Positions 49,913-58,905 of a stretch of 64,000 bases of DNA are shown here, in pieces. The position numbers and the translations under genes were made by a program. Below the pieces are notes generated by a model that saw only the letters and a program-made list of their open reading frames with translations, was not told the DNA's origin and did not search any database. The DNA is from Hahella sp050299855. GTDB lineage: Bacteria > Pseudomonadota > Gammaproteobacteria > Pseudomonadales > Oleiphilaceae. Numbering within the stretch: position 1 is the stretch's first letter; every line of letters begins with the position of its first letter. Location of the stretch: contig JBNKWQ010000051.1 of NCBI GenBank assembly GCA_050299855.1, forward strand, positions 1 through 64,000. Direction: 5' to 3'.

Positions 49913-50650
49913 ATGACTGACCCAGAACCAACTTCAAGCAAGCAAACCGCCGCAGGTCCCGGCGCGGACCAGTCAGCACTCCGTCTGTCGAAAGCGCCAC
50001 CCAAAGGGGTCCTTTTTGATCTTGACGGCACGCTCATTGATACCGCGCCGGATTTTTACCGTGTTCTCAACGCTCACCGAGCCAGCCACAGCCTTAGCCC
50101 GCTGGATTATCCGCTGGTCCGCCAGACTGTTTCCGAAGGGGCTCGTGCGCTGGTAAAACTGGGATTTGATATCGGTGAAGAACACCCGAATTTCGAACCA
50201 CTACGGCAGGAATTTCTGAAACGCTATCTGCAGGATATCTGTATCGACAGCCAATTATTTTCTGGCTTTGATTCGCTGCTGGATGACCTGGACTCCTGGG
50301 GAGTTGGCTGGGGAATTGTGACCAACAAGCCACGACTATACAGCGAAGCTTTGCTACAAGCCTTAAAGTTGCTGGACAGAACCGCCGTGCTGGTCTGCCC
50401 GGATGACGTCAGCCGCACCAAACCTGATCCTGAACCAATGTTCAAAGCTGCTCTGGCTCTGGGCCTGGAGCCCGGAGAGATCTGGTATGTTGGTGACCAC
50501 CGGCGGGATATCGAAGCAGGCCGCAATGCCGGCATGCCGACGGTTGCCGCAGCCTACGGCTATATTCCTGGCAATGACCAGGCAGAAATGTGGCAGGCGG
50601 ATTACATTATTCATCAGCCACAAGATCTCCGACACTTATTAATGGCATAA
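49913..50650 (+). CDS. mupP: N-acetylmuramic acid 6-phosphate phosphatase (MupP), HAD superfamily
   Basis: The 245-residue HAD phosphatase shows GVLFDLDGTLIDTAPDF (nucleophile Asp), VTNKPRLYSEALL and VGDHRRDIEAGRNAGM. It is easily annotated as phosphoglycolate phosphatase (Gph), but the position between ubiG and a YciK-type SDR is that of MupP in Pseudomonas, which dephosphorylates MurNAc-6-phosphate in the peptidoglycan recycling route that bypasses de novo UDP-MurNAc. The first 25 or so residues, ahead of the HAD motif, are an unusual polar extension. MupP is inferred from synteny and similarity. Confidence 0.8.
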   Translation: MTDPEPTSSKQTAAGPGADQSALRLSKAPPKGVLFDLDGTLIDTAPDFYRVLNAHRASHSLSPLDYPLVRQTVSEGARALVKLGFDIGEEHPNFEPLRQEFLKRYLQDICIDSQLFSGFDSLLDDLDSWGVGWGIVTNKPRLYSEALLQALKLLDRTAVLVCPDDVSRTKPDPEPMFKAALALGLEPGEIWYVGDHRRDIEAGRNAGMPTVAAAYGYIPGNDQAEMWQADYIIHQPQDLRHLLMA

Positions 50651-50742
50651 TTCCAGCTGGTAAACAGAGAGTTCTCCAGCTGCCAAAAGCAGCAAACCTA
50701 AAGCGGCGATTTACCACTCACCAGCAAAAAAGACCGAATAAC

Positions 50743-51498
50743 ATGATCTATCCCTATGAAGCCCCTCAAGATCTCCTTAAAGACCGGGTTGTTCTGATCA
50801 CCGGAGCCGGCGCAGGCATCGGCCGTGCAGCAGCCACTACTTTTTCCAGTTACGGTGCCACTGTCATTCTGACAGGGCGCACTACTAAAAAACTGGAAGA
50901 TGTGTATGACATGATTGAAGCTGCCGGGAGCCCCCAGCCTGCTATTTTTCCGGTCAATTTCGAAGGCGCGGTGGCTAAGGATTACGACGATCTGGCACAG
51001 GCGATTGATAGTGAGTTCGGTCGGCTGGATGGTTTGCTTCACAACGCTTCTATTCTAGGACACCGCACTCCTATCGAGCATTACGATCCCGATTCCTGGG
51101 CCCAGGTAATGCAGGTGAATGCCAATGCTCCCTTTCTGCTGACCCGTTCCCTCTTGCCGGTGATTAGAAAGTCTGAGGATGCGTCCATCGTCTTCACATC
51201 ATCAAGTGTCGGCCGCAAAGGCCGCGCCTATTGGGGAGCCTACTCGGTTTCCAAGTTTGCTACTGAAGGCCTGATGCAGGTTTTGGCTGACGAACTGGAT
51301 GATGAAAAGCAGCCCATCAGAGTGAACTCCATTAATCCCGGTGCTACCCGAACCAATATGCGAGCCAGCGCCTATCCGGCCGAAGACCCGAAAAAGAATC
51401 CACTGCCGGAAGAGATTATGAATCTGTACCTCTACCTGATGGGGAAAGACAGTATTGGCGTTACCGGCCAGGCCCTGGATGCGCAAATCAGTGACTAA
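50743..51498 (+). CDS. yciK: YciK-like short-chain dehydrogenase
   Basis: The 251-residue SDR has ITGAGAGIGRAAATTFSSYG (NAD(P) site), the NAS motif in LLHNASILGHRTPIE, Ser in FTSSSVGRKG and YSVSKFA with the catalytic Tyr and Lys, and ends QALDAQISD. It matches the YciK group of oxidoreductases of unknown substrate. ATG at MIYPYEAPQDLL is chosen over a far-upstream frame overlapping mupP. It follows mupP at about 90 bp, completing the syntenic run that is typical of Pseudomonas relatives. Confidence 0.85.
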   Translation: MIYPYEAPQDLLKDRVVLITGAGAGIGRAAATTFSSYGATVILTGRTTKKLEDVYDMIEAAGSPQPAIFPVNFEGAVAKDYDDLAQAIDSEFGRLDGLLHNASILGHRTPIEHYDPDSWAQVMQVNANAPFLLTRSLLPVIRKSEDASIVFTSSSVGRKGRAYWGAYSVSKFATEGLMQVLADELDDEKQPIRVNSINPGATRTNMRASAYPAEDPKKNPLPEEIMNLYLYLMGKDSIGVTGQALDAQISD

Positions 51499-51604
51499 TC
51501 CCTGACACCACTGCCATGGAAAGTAGAACGTTATCTCTCAACCTTATAAGACACCGGAGATAAGCAATACAAGAGGGACAAGTAGAAATAAAGGAATGAG
51601 TGTA

Positions 51605-52063
51605 ATGACGAGAACGAAGGTTTTGAGCAGGGTTCATTGCCTGTCGCTGACAGCCTGGATATTGATACTCGGCGCCTGCAGCTCTTACCCTCCATCAAAT
51701 CTTGGAACCCAGGAAGGCCAATTGAGTGCCTGCCCGGAAAAACCCAACTGCGTGTCCAGCCAGACAGCTCTGACAGATCCGCACTATATTCCGCCGCTAG
51801 CCATTGATTCTAAGGCTGACTGGGAGAGGTTGGCTGATATGTTGGAGGCCATGGAAAATATCACTGTCACAAACCGGCAGGACAATTACCTGCATGCTGA
51901 AGCCATGTCCCGTCTATTCAGATTTGTCGATGACTTGGAGTTTTTGCTGCAGGAGTCAGAACACCAAATCCAGGTTAGATCCGCGTCGCGGGTTGGCTAC
52001 AGTGATCTGGGTGTAAATCGTGAGAGAATTGAGCAGCTGCGCAATCGCTTGGCGACTCCCTGA
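51605..52063 (+). CDS. DUF1499 family lipoprotein
   Basis: The protein has about 152 residues with a lipoprotein signal (LTAWILILGACSS, lipobox LGAC). The DUF1499 signature is CPEKPNCVSSQTALTDPHYI, with YLHAEAMSRLFRFVDDLEFL and the terminal SRVGYSDLGVNRERIEQLRN. The function of the family is not established. ATG at 51605 was chosen because the aaagga ribosome site sits 9 bp upstream; an ATG three codons earlier is too close to it. It is convergent with ccmI, with only 7 bp between stops. Confidence 0.8.
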   Translation: MTRTKVLSRVHCLSLTAWILILGACSSYPPSNLGTQEGQLSACPEKPNCVSSQTALTDPHYIPPLAIDSKADWERLADMLEAMENITVTNRQDNYLHAEAMSRLFRFVDDLEFLLQESEHQIQVRSASRVGYSDLGVNRERIEQLRNRLATP

Positions 52064-52070
52064 TCACGAA

Positions 52071-53444
52071 TCAAGGAATTATCCGTTCAATAACCACAGG
52101 TAACGGCTGAGTCTGGTCCCTCAGAACTATAGGGCCGGTGAGACCTTCAATATCACCGCTTTGAGGCTGCGGGGTCCCGGCTTTGGATACCCGTGCAATC
52201 ACTTCTACTTCGGTGACCGAGGACAATTTAGCCATAGGGCCCATCGCCATCGAATCGTTCAAGGTAACGGTTAAGGGCAGATCAGCGACCCGCACCCGAG
52301 TAACTGCCAGCGGCATACGACCTCCATTTGCTGGTCTGGCGAGAATATAAACGGCATCTTCAGGACCCGCAGCCGAACGGACGGATTCACTTAAACTAAC
52401 ATTCACCGTAAGTTCAACAGGCGCACCAGCCTTTTCTCCATTCGGTGAAGCCTTTTGTCCTCGAGGTGAAGCCTCTTCTCCGTTAGGTGAAACTGACGAC
52501 GGATCCTGGGCCGCTGCCAGCGCCAGGGCTCGGTTGATACCGTTCTGAATAGCTTCTGCGTTGGGGTCATTCGGATTATTATCAATGATCGTCTGCCAGT
52601 ATCGGGCGGCTTCCTGATACATTTCCTGCTGAAAGGCGGCCACTCCCAGAATACTCAACGCGTTGGACTCACCCGGATCAGCTGTCAGTGCTTTCTTCAC
52701 TGCAGACTGCACGCCGGGAGTCACTCCCTTACTGGCAAAATAAAGCGCCTGGGCCAGCAGCCCGTATCCAACCGCTGGGTTCTCTTTCTCCATTTCCAGC
52801 AGGGCGGCAACCTTGGCAAAAGACTCAGCCGCTTGCGGGTAGCGTTCCAGTGTCATATAAGAACGGCCAAGCAATACCCAGCCTTCAATAACTTCCGGAT
52901 TCTCTGCCAACCGGTTCTCCAGTTGAGCTAGAATACCTTCCATATCATTGCCCTGTTGGGCCAGCATATGGCGTGTTTCATCCATCCAGCGTGACTGGCT
53001 CAGGCCCTTATAATCGCCCAGTAAAGCGTATAACCCGAGCGCAAGAAGCGGTACGCCGACAAAAGCCAACACCGCAAGCAACGGTGTTCTGGGGACTTTC
53101 AACAACAGGATTTTCAGCAGCGATGACAACTTCAGCCATTTCTTCATTGAGCCGACAGCCCTCAGCGGCGGCGTCTGCTCATCTCCATTTCCCGGCAGGT
53201 CATTCAGCAGACTTTTCTCCAGTTCACATCGTAGCTGAGCATATTCCTCTCCACTGATTCGACCATTTTCATGCTCAGTTTCCAACTCATTGAGGCGGCT
53301 TTGAAAAATAGCAAGATTCGCCTGCTTTTGTTCACTGCGGTCTACCGGTATCGCTTCCCTGTTGAGCATGCCACGCAGAGGCAGAGCAATCATGGCAATC
53401 GCCAGCATGGTCAGAATTCCAATTACGATCCAGAAGAAAAGCAT
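52071..53444 (-). CDS. ccmI: cytochrome c maturation protein CcmI
   Basis: The 457-residue protein has the CcmI layout: two membrane helices near the N-terminus (FWIVIGILTMLAIAMIALPL; LLAVLAFVGVPLLALGLYAL), TPR-like repeats (VIEGWVLLGRSYMTLERYPQ; ALSILGVAAFQQEMYQEAAR) and a C-terminal periplasmic domain (VYILARPANGGRMPLAVTRV). It holds apocytochrome c and guides it to the heme lyase CcmFH. Between TPR and C-terminal domain lies a short repeat (SPNGEEASPRGQKASPNGEK) from duplicated DNA. It is the last gene of the ccm operon. Confidence 0.9.
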   Translation of the reverse strand: MLFFWIVIGILTMLAIAMIALPLRGMLNREAIPVDRSEQKQANLAIFQSRLNELETEHENGRISGEEYAQLRCELEKSLLNDLPGNGDEQTPPLRAVGSMKKWLKLSSLLKILLLKVPRTPLLAVLAFVGVPLLALGLYALLGDYKGLSQSRWMDETRHMLAQQGNDMEGILAQLENRLAENPEVIEGWVLLGRSYMTLERYPQAAESFAKVAALLEMEKENPAVGYGLLAQALYFASKGVTPGVQSAVKKALTADPGESNALSILGVAAFQQEMYQEAARYWQTIIDNNPNDPNAEAIQNGINRALALAAAQDPSSVSPNGEEASPRGQKASPNGEKAGAPVELTVNVSLSESVRSAAGPEDAVYILARPANGGRMPLAVTRVRVADLPLTVTLNDSMAMGPMAKLSSVTEVEVIARVSKAGTPQPQSGDIEGLTGPIVLRDQTQPLPVVIERIIP

Positions 53445-53545
53445 AAGCAGATAGTTACTCAGTCAATTATCGAAGTTTGCAGTTTGAGGGGGCCGGTTAG
53501 ATCCGGATGGATTTTGGCGAGTTCGTTCATTCATGTTGTCGCAGG

Positions 53546-54061
53546 TCAGGGCTTATCCGATTTTTCCGGGTTGCTGGAAACGGTTGATTCAGCCTCACCC
53601 AGCAGTTGTTGCAGGCGTTGCTGCTCTTCTTGCGTCAGCTCATCGTCTTGTTGGCCGGCCTTTTGACGTAAGCGTCCTAATACCAGAACCACCGTAATAC
53701 CGACCAGCACCAGCACCACTGGCGCCAGCCAAAGAATCATTGTGTGCCCTGCCATGGGAGGCCGGTAAAGAACAAAGTCGCCATAGCGCTCCACCATAAA
53801 ATCGATCACTTCCTGATCGGTGCGGCCTTCAACCACCATTCGATGAACTTCACGCCTTAAATCACGGGCGATAGGGGCATTGGAATCTGCAATGTTCTGG
53901 TTTTGGCATTTTGGGCAACGCAATTCCCAGGTTAGGTCTTGATAGCGTTCCCGAGCCTCATCATTGGGAAAGTCATAAACTTCTACGGCCAATGCATTAA
54001 CGCTGGCCACCCAAAACAAAACTATCAATATCAGCCTGACTTTCTCTGTGCAGGCCGTCAT
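53546..54061 (-). CDS. ccmH: cytochrome c maturation protein CcmH
   Basis: The protein has about 171 residues with a signal/anchor (LILIVLFWVASVNALAVEVY), the redox motif LRCPKCQNQNIADSNAPIA (LRCxxC), and a C-terminal membrane helix (MILWLAPVVLVLVGITVVLV). It reduces the heme-binding cysteines of apocytochrome c before attachment, receiving electrons via CcmG. The start at MTACTEKVRL is preferred; the longer frame overlaps ccmG. The gap to ccmG is 20 bp and to ccmI about 100 bp. Confidence 0.93.
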   Translation of the reverse strand: MTACTEKVRLILIVLFWVASVNALAVEVYDFPNDEARERYQDLTWELRCPKCQNQNIADSNAPIARDLRREVHRMVVEGRTDQEVIDFMVERYGDFVLYRPPMAGHTMILWLAPVVLVLVGITVVLVLGRLRQKAGQQDDELTQEEQQRLQQLLGEAESTVSSNPEKSDKP

Positions 54062-54081
54062 AAGTCTCTTAATGAATAGCG

Positions 54082-54618
54082 TCACGAAGAACCTCCTGAT
54101 TGCCGCAACAGGGGCTCCAGAACAGTTTTCCACACTTTTTCATTGACGACGCCGACATGGCGATAGCGGATAATACCCTGGGCATCGATAACATAAGTTT
54201 CCGGTGCGCCATACACACCCAGATCAAGCCCCAAACGGCCCTCTTCGTCAAAAATGGTAAAGGCGTATGGATTACCGAGAGTGTCCAGCCATTTAAGGGC
54301 CTCATCCCGCTCATCCTTGTAGTTGAGACCTATTACCTGAATATCTTTTTCTTTTGCCAGGGTAACCAGATAAGGATGTTCAACACGACAGCTCGGACAC
54401 CAAGTTGCCCACACGTTCACCAGGGCAGGTTTACCTTTAAGGTCACTCTGAGTAATAAACCGCTGCGGCTCATGTAAATCAGGCAAGGCAAAATCCGGCA
54501 CCGGTTTATCCTTACGTGCAAGGTCCATTGCTGTCGGGTCATGGTCGATCATTTGCTGGAACAGCAGGAACATGGCGGCGATTACAACCAGGGGGATAAA
54601 CAATAACAGCCGTTTCAT
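54082..54618 (-). CDS. ccmG: thiol:disulfide interchange protein CcmG/DsbE
   Basis: The 178-residue membrane-anchored thioredoxin has an N-terminal helix (LLLFIPLVVIAAMFLLFQQM) and the active site WATWCPSCRVEHPYL (CxxC). GAPETYVIDAQGIIRYRHVG is the usual cis-Pro region. It passes electrons from DsbD to CcmH in cytochrome c maturation. It overlaps ccmF by 4 bp (ATGA), so translation is coupled. Confidence 0.94.
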   Translation of the reverse strand: MKRLLLFIPLVVIAAMFLLFQQMIDHDPTAMDLARKDKPVPDFALPDLHEPQRFITQSDLKGKPALVNVWATWCPSCRVEHPYLVTLAKEKDIQVIGLNYKDERDEALKWLDTLGNPYAFTIFDEEGRLGLDLGVYGAPETYVIDAQGIIRYRHVGVVNEKVWKTVLEPLLRQSGGSS

Positions 54619-56633
54619 TCCGCTCCCCGCATTGCAACTCCGGCATTGTCAGCCACATCTGCGGTAGATGCTGGTTCAGTGGATTCTGTCGTCTCAACTT
54701 GTTTGGGTCTGATCCGATAACGTCGGTCAGCCACGGCCAGCATTCCGCCCCATGCCATGAAGATACCACCTAACCATAACCAGCGTACAAAAGGCTTAAA
54801 CTGCACCCGAACAGCCCAGGCATCGCCATCCAGAGGTTCGCCCATAGAGACATAGAGGTCGCGGAACAAACCCGGTTCAATACCTGCCTCGGTCATCACA
54901 TTGCCTGTAACCACATAGCGGCGTTTTTCCGGATACAGGGTACCAACCAGATCACCGTCGGCGTCCGTAATTCTAATCTCCGCGCGGTCGGCAATGAAGT
55001 TGGGTCCCTGTCGGTGTCCTACTGACACCATCTGGAACTGAAAACCACCGGCTTCCGCGACTGTTCCCGGTGCCATGCGCACATCCAATTCGACGGTATA
55101 AAAGGATACCAATGTCGCCCCAATGATGGTCACAGCCAATCCCAAGTGGCCCAACACCATGCCTTTGAAACTGCGTGAAGTTTTCAGCCAACCGCGCAAC
55201 AAACCTTGTCGCGACTGGCTCTTCTTCCAAACATCCCAAAAAGTCGCAGTGACCAGCCAGGTGGCGATAAATATACCAATGGCTACTCGCCATTCAAACT
55301 TGCCCATGACCAGGGGGACCGCTGCCGCAACCGGCAGGCTGAGCAGCGCCAGCACTGGTATTTTCTTGAGGAAAGTTCCTGCAGGGGTGTCTTTCCAATG
55401 GCTATAGATGCCGAGGCCCATGATCACCACCAGCACGGGCACCAGGAAAGAGAACATCAAGTTGAAGTATGGTGCACCTACAGAGACTTCGTAACCTGCC
55501 GCTTCGGCGATCAGCGGAAACAAGGTGCCTCCCAGAACGGTCAGGGTGGCCACCATCAACAAAATGTTGTTCAGCAACAGGAATATTTCACGGGAACGTT
55601 CGCTGAAGCCGATACGACTTTTCACTACCGGGGCCCTAAGGGCATACAAAAGCAATGAGCCACCAATAGTCGCAGCAAGCAGGCCGAGAACAAAACGTCC
55701 CCGTTCAGGATCAGCGGCAAAAGCATGTACCGATGTCAGAATACCCGACCGAACCAGAAAGGTTCCCAGCAGGCTCAGGGAAAAAGCGAATATTGCCAGC
55801 AGTACTGTCCAGCTCTTGAATACACCGCGTTTTTCGGTAGCCGCGAGTGAATGCATGAGAGCCGTTCCAGCCAGCCAGGGCATAAACGAGGCGTTTTCAA
55901 CCGGGTCCCAAAACCACCAGCCGCCCCAGCCCAACTCGTAATATGCCCACCAGCTGCCCAGTGCTATACCAATAGTCAGAAAAGACCAGGCAACCGTTGT
56001 CCAAGGACGGGACCAACGCGCCCAAGCAGCATCCAATTGCCCGCCAAGCAAGGCTGCTACGGCAAAGGCAAAAGCTACGGAGAACCCCACATAGCCCATA
56101 TACAGCATGGGTGGGTGGACGATCAGACCGAAGTCCTGCAGGAGAGGATTCAAATCAGCGCCATCCTGAGGTGAGGACGGCAAAAAACGCAGGAAGGGAT
56201 TGGAAGTCATCAGTATAAAGAGGATAAAGCCGATACTGATCAGCCCCATAACCCCCAGAACCCGTGCGACCATTTCCAACGGCAGAGCTTTACTGAATTT
56301 GGCCACCGCAGCAGTCCAGCCAGACAGAATCAGTGCCCAAAGTAACAAAGACCCTTCATGCCCTCCCCAGACCGCACTGACTTTGTAATACCAGGGCAAG
56401 AGGCTGTTGGAATGACCGGCAACATAGCGCACGCTGAAGTCATCCATCACAAAGTTCATGGCTAACGCTATAAAAGCACCCAGCACCAGTACAAACTGGC
56501 CTCCCGCTAGGGGGCGCGACAGCCGCATCCAAACACGGTCTCCTATCCACGCGCCTGCTAACGGAATTACAGCAAGCAGCAAGGCAAAGCAAAAGCCGAG
56601 GATCAGTGCATAATGGCCAATTTCAGCAATCAT
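54615..56633 (-). CDS. ccmF: heme lyase subunit CcmF
   Basis: The 672-residue, many-spanning membrane protein is of normal CcmF length. The WWD heme-handling domain reads GWGGWWFWDPVENASFMPWL and is preceded by conserved His regions (VHPPMLYMGYVG). It forms the heme lyase with CcmH (and CcmI) and attaches heme delivered by CcmE to apocytochrome c at the periplasmic face. The C-terminal tail (TTESTEPASTADVADN) is a polar extension. It follows ccmE by 93 bp in the operon. Confidence 0.95.
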   Translation of the reverse strand: MIAEIGHYALILGFCFALLLAVIPLAGAWIGDRVWMRLSRPLAGGQFVLVLGAFIALAMNFVMDDFSVRYVAGHSNSLLPWYYKVSAVWGGHEGSLLLWALILSGWTAAVAKFSKALPLEMVARVLGVMGLISIGFILFILMTSNPFLRFLPSSPQDGADLNPLLQDFGLIVHPPMLYMGYVGFSVAFAFAVAALLGGQLDAAWARWSRPWTTVAWSFLTIGIALGSWWAYYELGWGGWWFWDPVENASFMPWLAGTALMHSLAATEKRGVFKSWTVLLAIFAFSLSLLGTFLVRSGILTSVHAFAADPERGRFVLGLLAATIGGSLLLYALRAPVVKSRIGFSERSREIFLLLNNILLMVATLTVLGGTLFPLIAEAAGYEVSVGAPYFNLMFSFLVPVLVVIMGLGIYSHWKDTPAGTFLKKIPVLALLSLPVAAAVPLVMGKFEWRVAIGIFIATWLVTATFWDVWKKSQSRQGLLRGWLKTSRSFKGMVLGHLGLAVTIIGATLVSFYTVELDVRMAPGTVAEAGGFQFQMVSVGHRQGPNFIADRAEIRITDADGDLVGTLYPEKRRYVVTGNVMTEAGIEPGLFRDLYVSMGEPLDGDAWAVRVQFKPFVRWLWLGGIFMAWGGMLAVADRRYRIRPKQVETTESTEPASTADVADNAGVAMRGAE

Positions 56634-56726
56634 TCATTTGTTCCGTTTTTGGCCTGTTTGTCTTTGGGCCTGGTTAACTGTCTAGCTCTGTTTGCCATCG
56701 AATTTAGATGTCAAATATGCCAGTTG

Positions 56727-57179
56727 TCAGTTGCTAGCGTCGGCAGCGGCAGTGGGGCTGTTTTTGTCCACAGCCCGCTGGATTTCCGGCGGCATATAGT
56801 TTTCATCGTGCTTGGCAAGCACTTCGTCCGCCTGAAATATCCCCCATTGGTTTAATTTCCCCTGGGTGACGATACCCTGCCCCTCCCGGAACAGATCCGG
56901 CAGGATACCGTTATAAACCACAGCGACCACACCATTGTAATCGGTCAGGTCAAAGGTCACTTCCAGAGTTTGCTTATCCCGCCGCACACTGCCCTCAACC
57001 ACCATTCCACCCACACGAATCCGTTGGTCAATCGGCGCTTCTCCTGCCGCAATCTGGGTGGGATTAAAGAATAGGTTGATATTCTGGCTCATGGCGAACA
57101 GCGCCAGACCAACGGCAGCCGAGACACCCACGACAATAAAAGTTATTGCCAGTAACCGTTGTTTACGCTTGGGATTCAT
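56727..57179 (-). CDS. ccmE: heme chaperone CcmE
   Basis: The 150-residue protein has an N-terminal membrane anchor (LLAITFIVVGVSAAVGLALF) and an OB-fold: RIRVGGMVVEGSVRR, FDLTDYNGVVAVVYNGILPD and the heme-binding His in VLAKHDENYMPPEI. The His covalently carries heme before transfer to CcmF. It overlaps ccmD by 4 bp. The short C-terminal tail after the YMPPE motif is normal for the family. Confidence 0.95.
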   Translation of the reverse strand: MNPKRKQRLLAITFIVVGVSAAVGLALFAMSQNINLFFNPTQIAAGEAPIDQRIRVGGMVVEGSVRRDKQTLEVTFDLTDYNGVVAVVYNGILPDLFREGQGIVTQGKLNQWGIFQADEVLAKHDENYMPPEIQRAVDKNSPTAAADASN

Positions 57180-57355
57180 TTAGTAAGCTTCTCCCTCTTC
57201 AACTGCTGGGATAATCTTTTGATAAGTGACGACTTTTTCATATGAGGGGCAATAAGGTTATAGGACAACACCAAAAGGCCAGCACCGTAGGCCATCCATA
57301 CATAAAGACCGTGGCCATTCATATGGATAAAGTCAGACACACTGGTAAAGCTCAT
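57176..57355 (-). CDS. ccmD: heme exporter protein CcmD
   Basis: The 59-residue small membrane protein has one helix (LYVWMAYGAGLLVLSYNLIA) preceded by SFTSVSDFIHMNGHG, the usual CcmD opening, and a basic tail. It stabilises the CcmABCD complex that loads heme onto CcmE. The start at MSFTSV follows aggagg, and it overlaps ccmC by 4 bp; the longer frame adds residues that lie within ccmC. Confidence 0.92.
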   Translation of the reverse strand: MSFTSVSDFIHMNGHGLYVWMAYGAGLLVLSYNLIAPHMKKSSLIKRLSQQLKREKLTK

Positions 57356-58110
57356 TGAGTAACCTCCTGCTCGACCAGCTCGCGGACCCATAGGGTACGA
57401 CGTTCGCGCTCTATTATCTCATTACGGCTTCGTAAGAAAAGCACATAGGTGAAGAAGGCATAGATGCCGATGATCATGACCAGCAACGGCACCCACATCT
57501 CTGGGGGCATGGCCGGTTTTTCGGTGAGCTTGAAAGTCGCAGGCTGGTGCAGAGTGTTCCACCACTCCACTGAGTATTTAATAATCGGGATATTGACGAC
57601 CCCCACAATGGCCAGTACTGCAGCGGCTTTGGCAGCTGTTATCGAATCCTGAATAGCCGATTCCAGTGCAATGACCCCAAAATACAGGAACAGCAATATG
57701 AGCATGGAGGTAAGGCGCGCATCCCAAACCCACCAGGTCCCCCAGGTGGGTTTGCCCCAGACGGCACCGGTAAACAGGGCCAGAAAGCAGAATGAAGCAC
57801 CGATAGGAGCTGCGCATTTGAGAATGACGTCCGCCACTTTCATCTTCCACACCAGGCCAACAAAGCCTGCCGCAGCCATCAACATATAACAGGACTGGGC
57901 GAGAATGGCCGCAGGAACATGCAGGTAGATAATTCTGAAACTATTGCCTTGCTGATAGTCTTCCGGGGCGAATAGCAGTCCCCAGACGATACCAGCCGGA
58001 ATCAGGATCAGGGCCAGCAATCCCAGCCACTTTGACCATACCAAGCTGCGTTCGTAGAACCATTTGGGAGAGCCCCACTGATGGAACCATCGTTTGAATT
58101 TAACCCACAT
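57352..58110 (-). CDS. ccmC: heme exporter protein CcmC
   Basis: The 252-residue protein has six membrane helices. Its WWD domain reads WGTWWVWDARLTSMLI, flanked by the conserved His regions (IIYLHVPAAILAQSCYML; VEWWNTLHQPATF). It loads heme onto CcmE. The length and motif layout are those of the family. It is about 105 bp downstream of ccmB in the operon. Confidence 0.95.
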   Translation of the reverse strand: MWVKFKRWFHQWGSPKWFYERSLVWSKWLGLLALILIPAGIVWGLLFAPEDYQQGNSFRIIYLHVPAAILAQSCYMLMAAAGFVGLVWKMKVADVILKCAAPIGASFCFLALFTGAVWGKPTWGTWWVWDARLTSMLILLFLYFGVIALESAIQDSITAAKAAAVLAIVGVVNIPIIKYSVEWWNTLHQPATFKLTEKPAMPPEMWVPLLVMIIGIYAFFTYVLFLRSRNEIIERERRTLWVRELVEQEVTQ

Positions 58111-58215
58111 AAATCGTAGAAGACCTTTTCATGTTCTCGCGCTGCCAAGATAGCAGATTTAACTCTGCACCCGGCGTTCTATACCTGTTATTAATTTGCC
58201 AAATCAAGGTATCCG

Positions 58216-58905
58216 CTAATTTGATACGCTGATTTTTAAACCCGCCGCTGCGGCAAAAGGTGCCAGTGCCAGAGCGAGCATAAGAATCGCCCCCTGAATG
58301 GCAAGAAAGCCGCTGTATTCCATACCGGCCGACGCTGCCTGAACTGTTCCAGTGCCAAAAATCAGAATTGGTATATACAGGGGCAGAATCAACAGGGAAA
58401 TCAATACCCCGCCAACCCGCAATCCTACCGTCAAAGCCGCCCCGATTGCACCAATAAGGCTCAAAACCGGGGTGCCGATTAACAAGGTAAGCACCAGAAC
58501 GCCTACGAAGAGTTCATCTAAATGCAACATTATTGCCAAAATGGGGCTTAACAAGATTAACGGCAATCCGGTAACCAGCCAATGCGCCAGAATTTTTGCC
58601 AGCACCAGCATAAACAATGGCTGTGGCGTCAGAATCATCTGTTCCAGAGCACCATCTTCAAAGTCTGCACGAAACAAGCTGTCCAAGGATAATAAAGTGG
58701 CCAGTAATGCAGCGACCCACACTACTCCGGCGGCGGCCTTGGACAGGAACTCATGATCCGGGGATACTCCCAAAGGAAACAGACTGATGACGATGACAAA
58801 AAAGATCAGCGGATTAGCCAAATCCTGGCGGTGGCGAAATGCCAGCATCAGGTCTCGTTTAACAATGGCAAAAAAAGCGTGACCGGTGTTGGATGAACTA
58901 TTCAT
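58216..58905 (-). CDS. ccmB: heme exporter protein CcmB
   Basis: The 229-residue protein has six membrane helices and is the membrane subunit of the CcmAB ABC transporter. Diagnostic stretches are FFVIVISLFPLGVSPDHEFL, SLFRADFEDGALEQMILTPQ and GLPLILLSPILAIMLHL. It works with CcmA to release heme-loaded CcmE using ATP. It overlaps ccmA by 8 bp. Confidence 0.95.
   Translation of the reverse strand: MNSSSNTGHAFFAIVKRDLMLAFRHRQDLANPLIFFVIVISLFPLGVSPDHEFLSKAAAGVVWVAALLATLLSLDSLFRADFEDGALEQMILTPQPLFMLVLAKILAHWLVTGLPLILLSPILAIMLHLDELFVGVLVLTLLIGTPVLSLIGAIGAALTVGLRVGGVLISLLILPLYIPILIFGTGTVQAASAGMEYSGFLAIQGAILMLALALAPFAAAAGLKISVSN

Noticed and set aside
49913..50650. Phosphoglycolate phosphatase (gph)
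   Set aside because: Synteny with ubiG and yciK fits MupP better; the HAD motifs do not separate the two.
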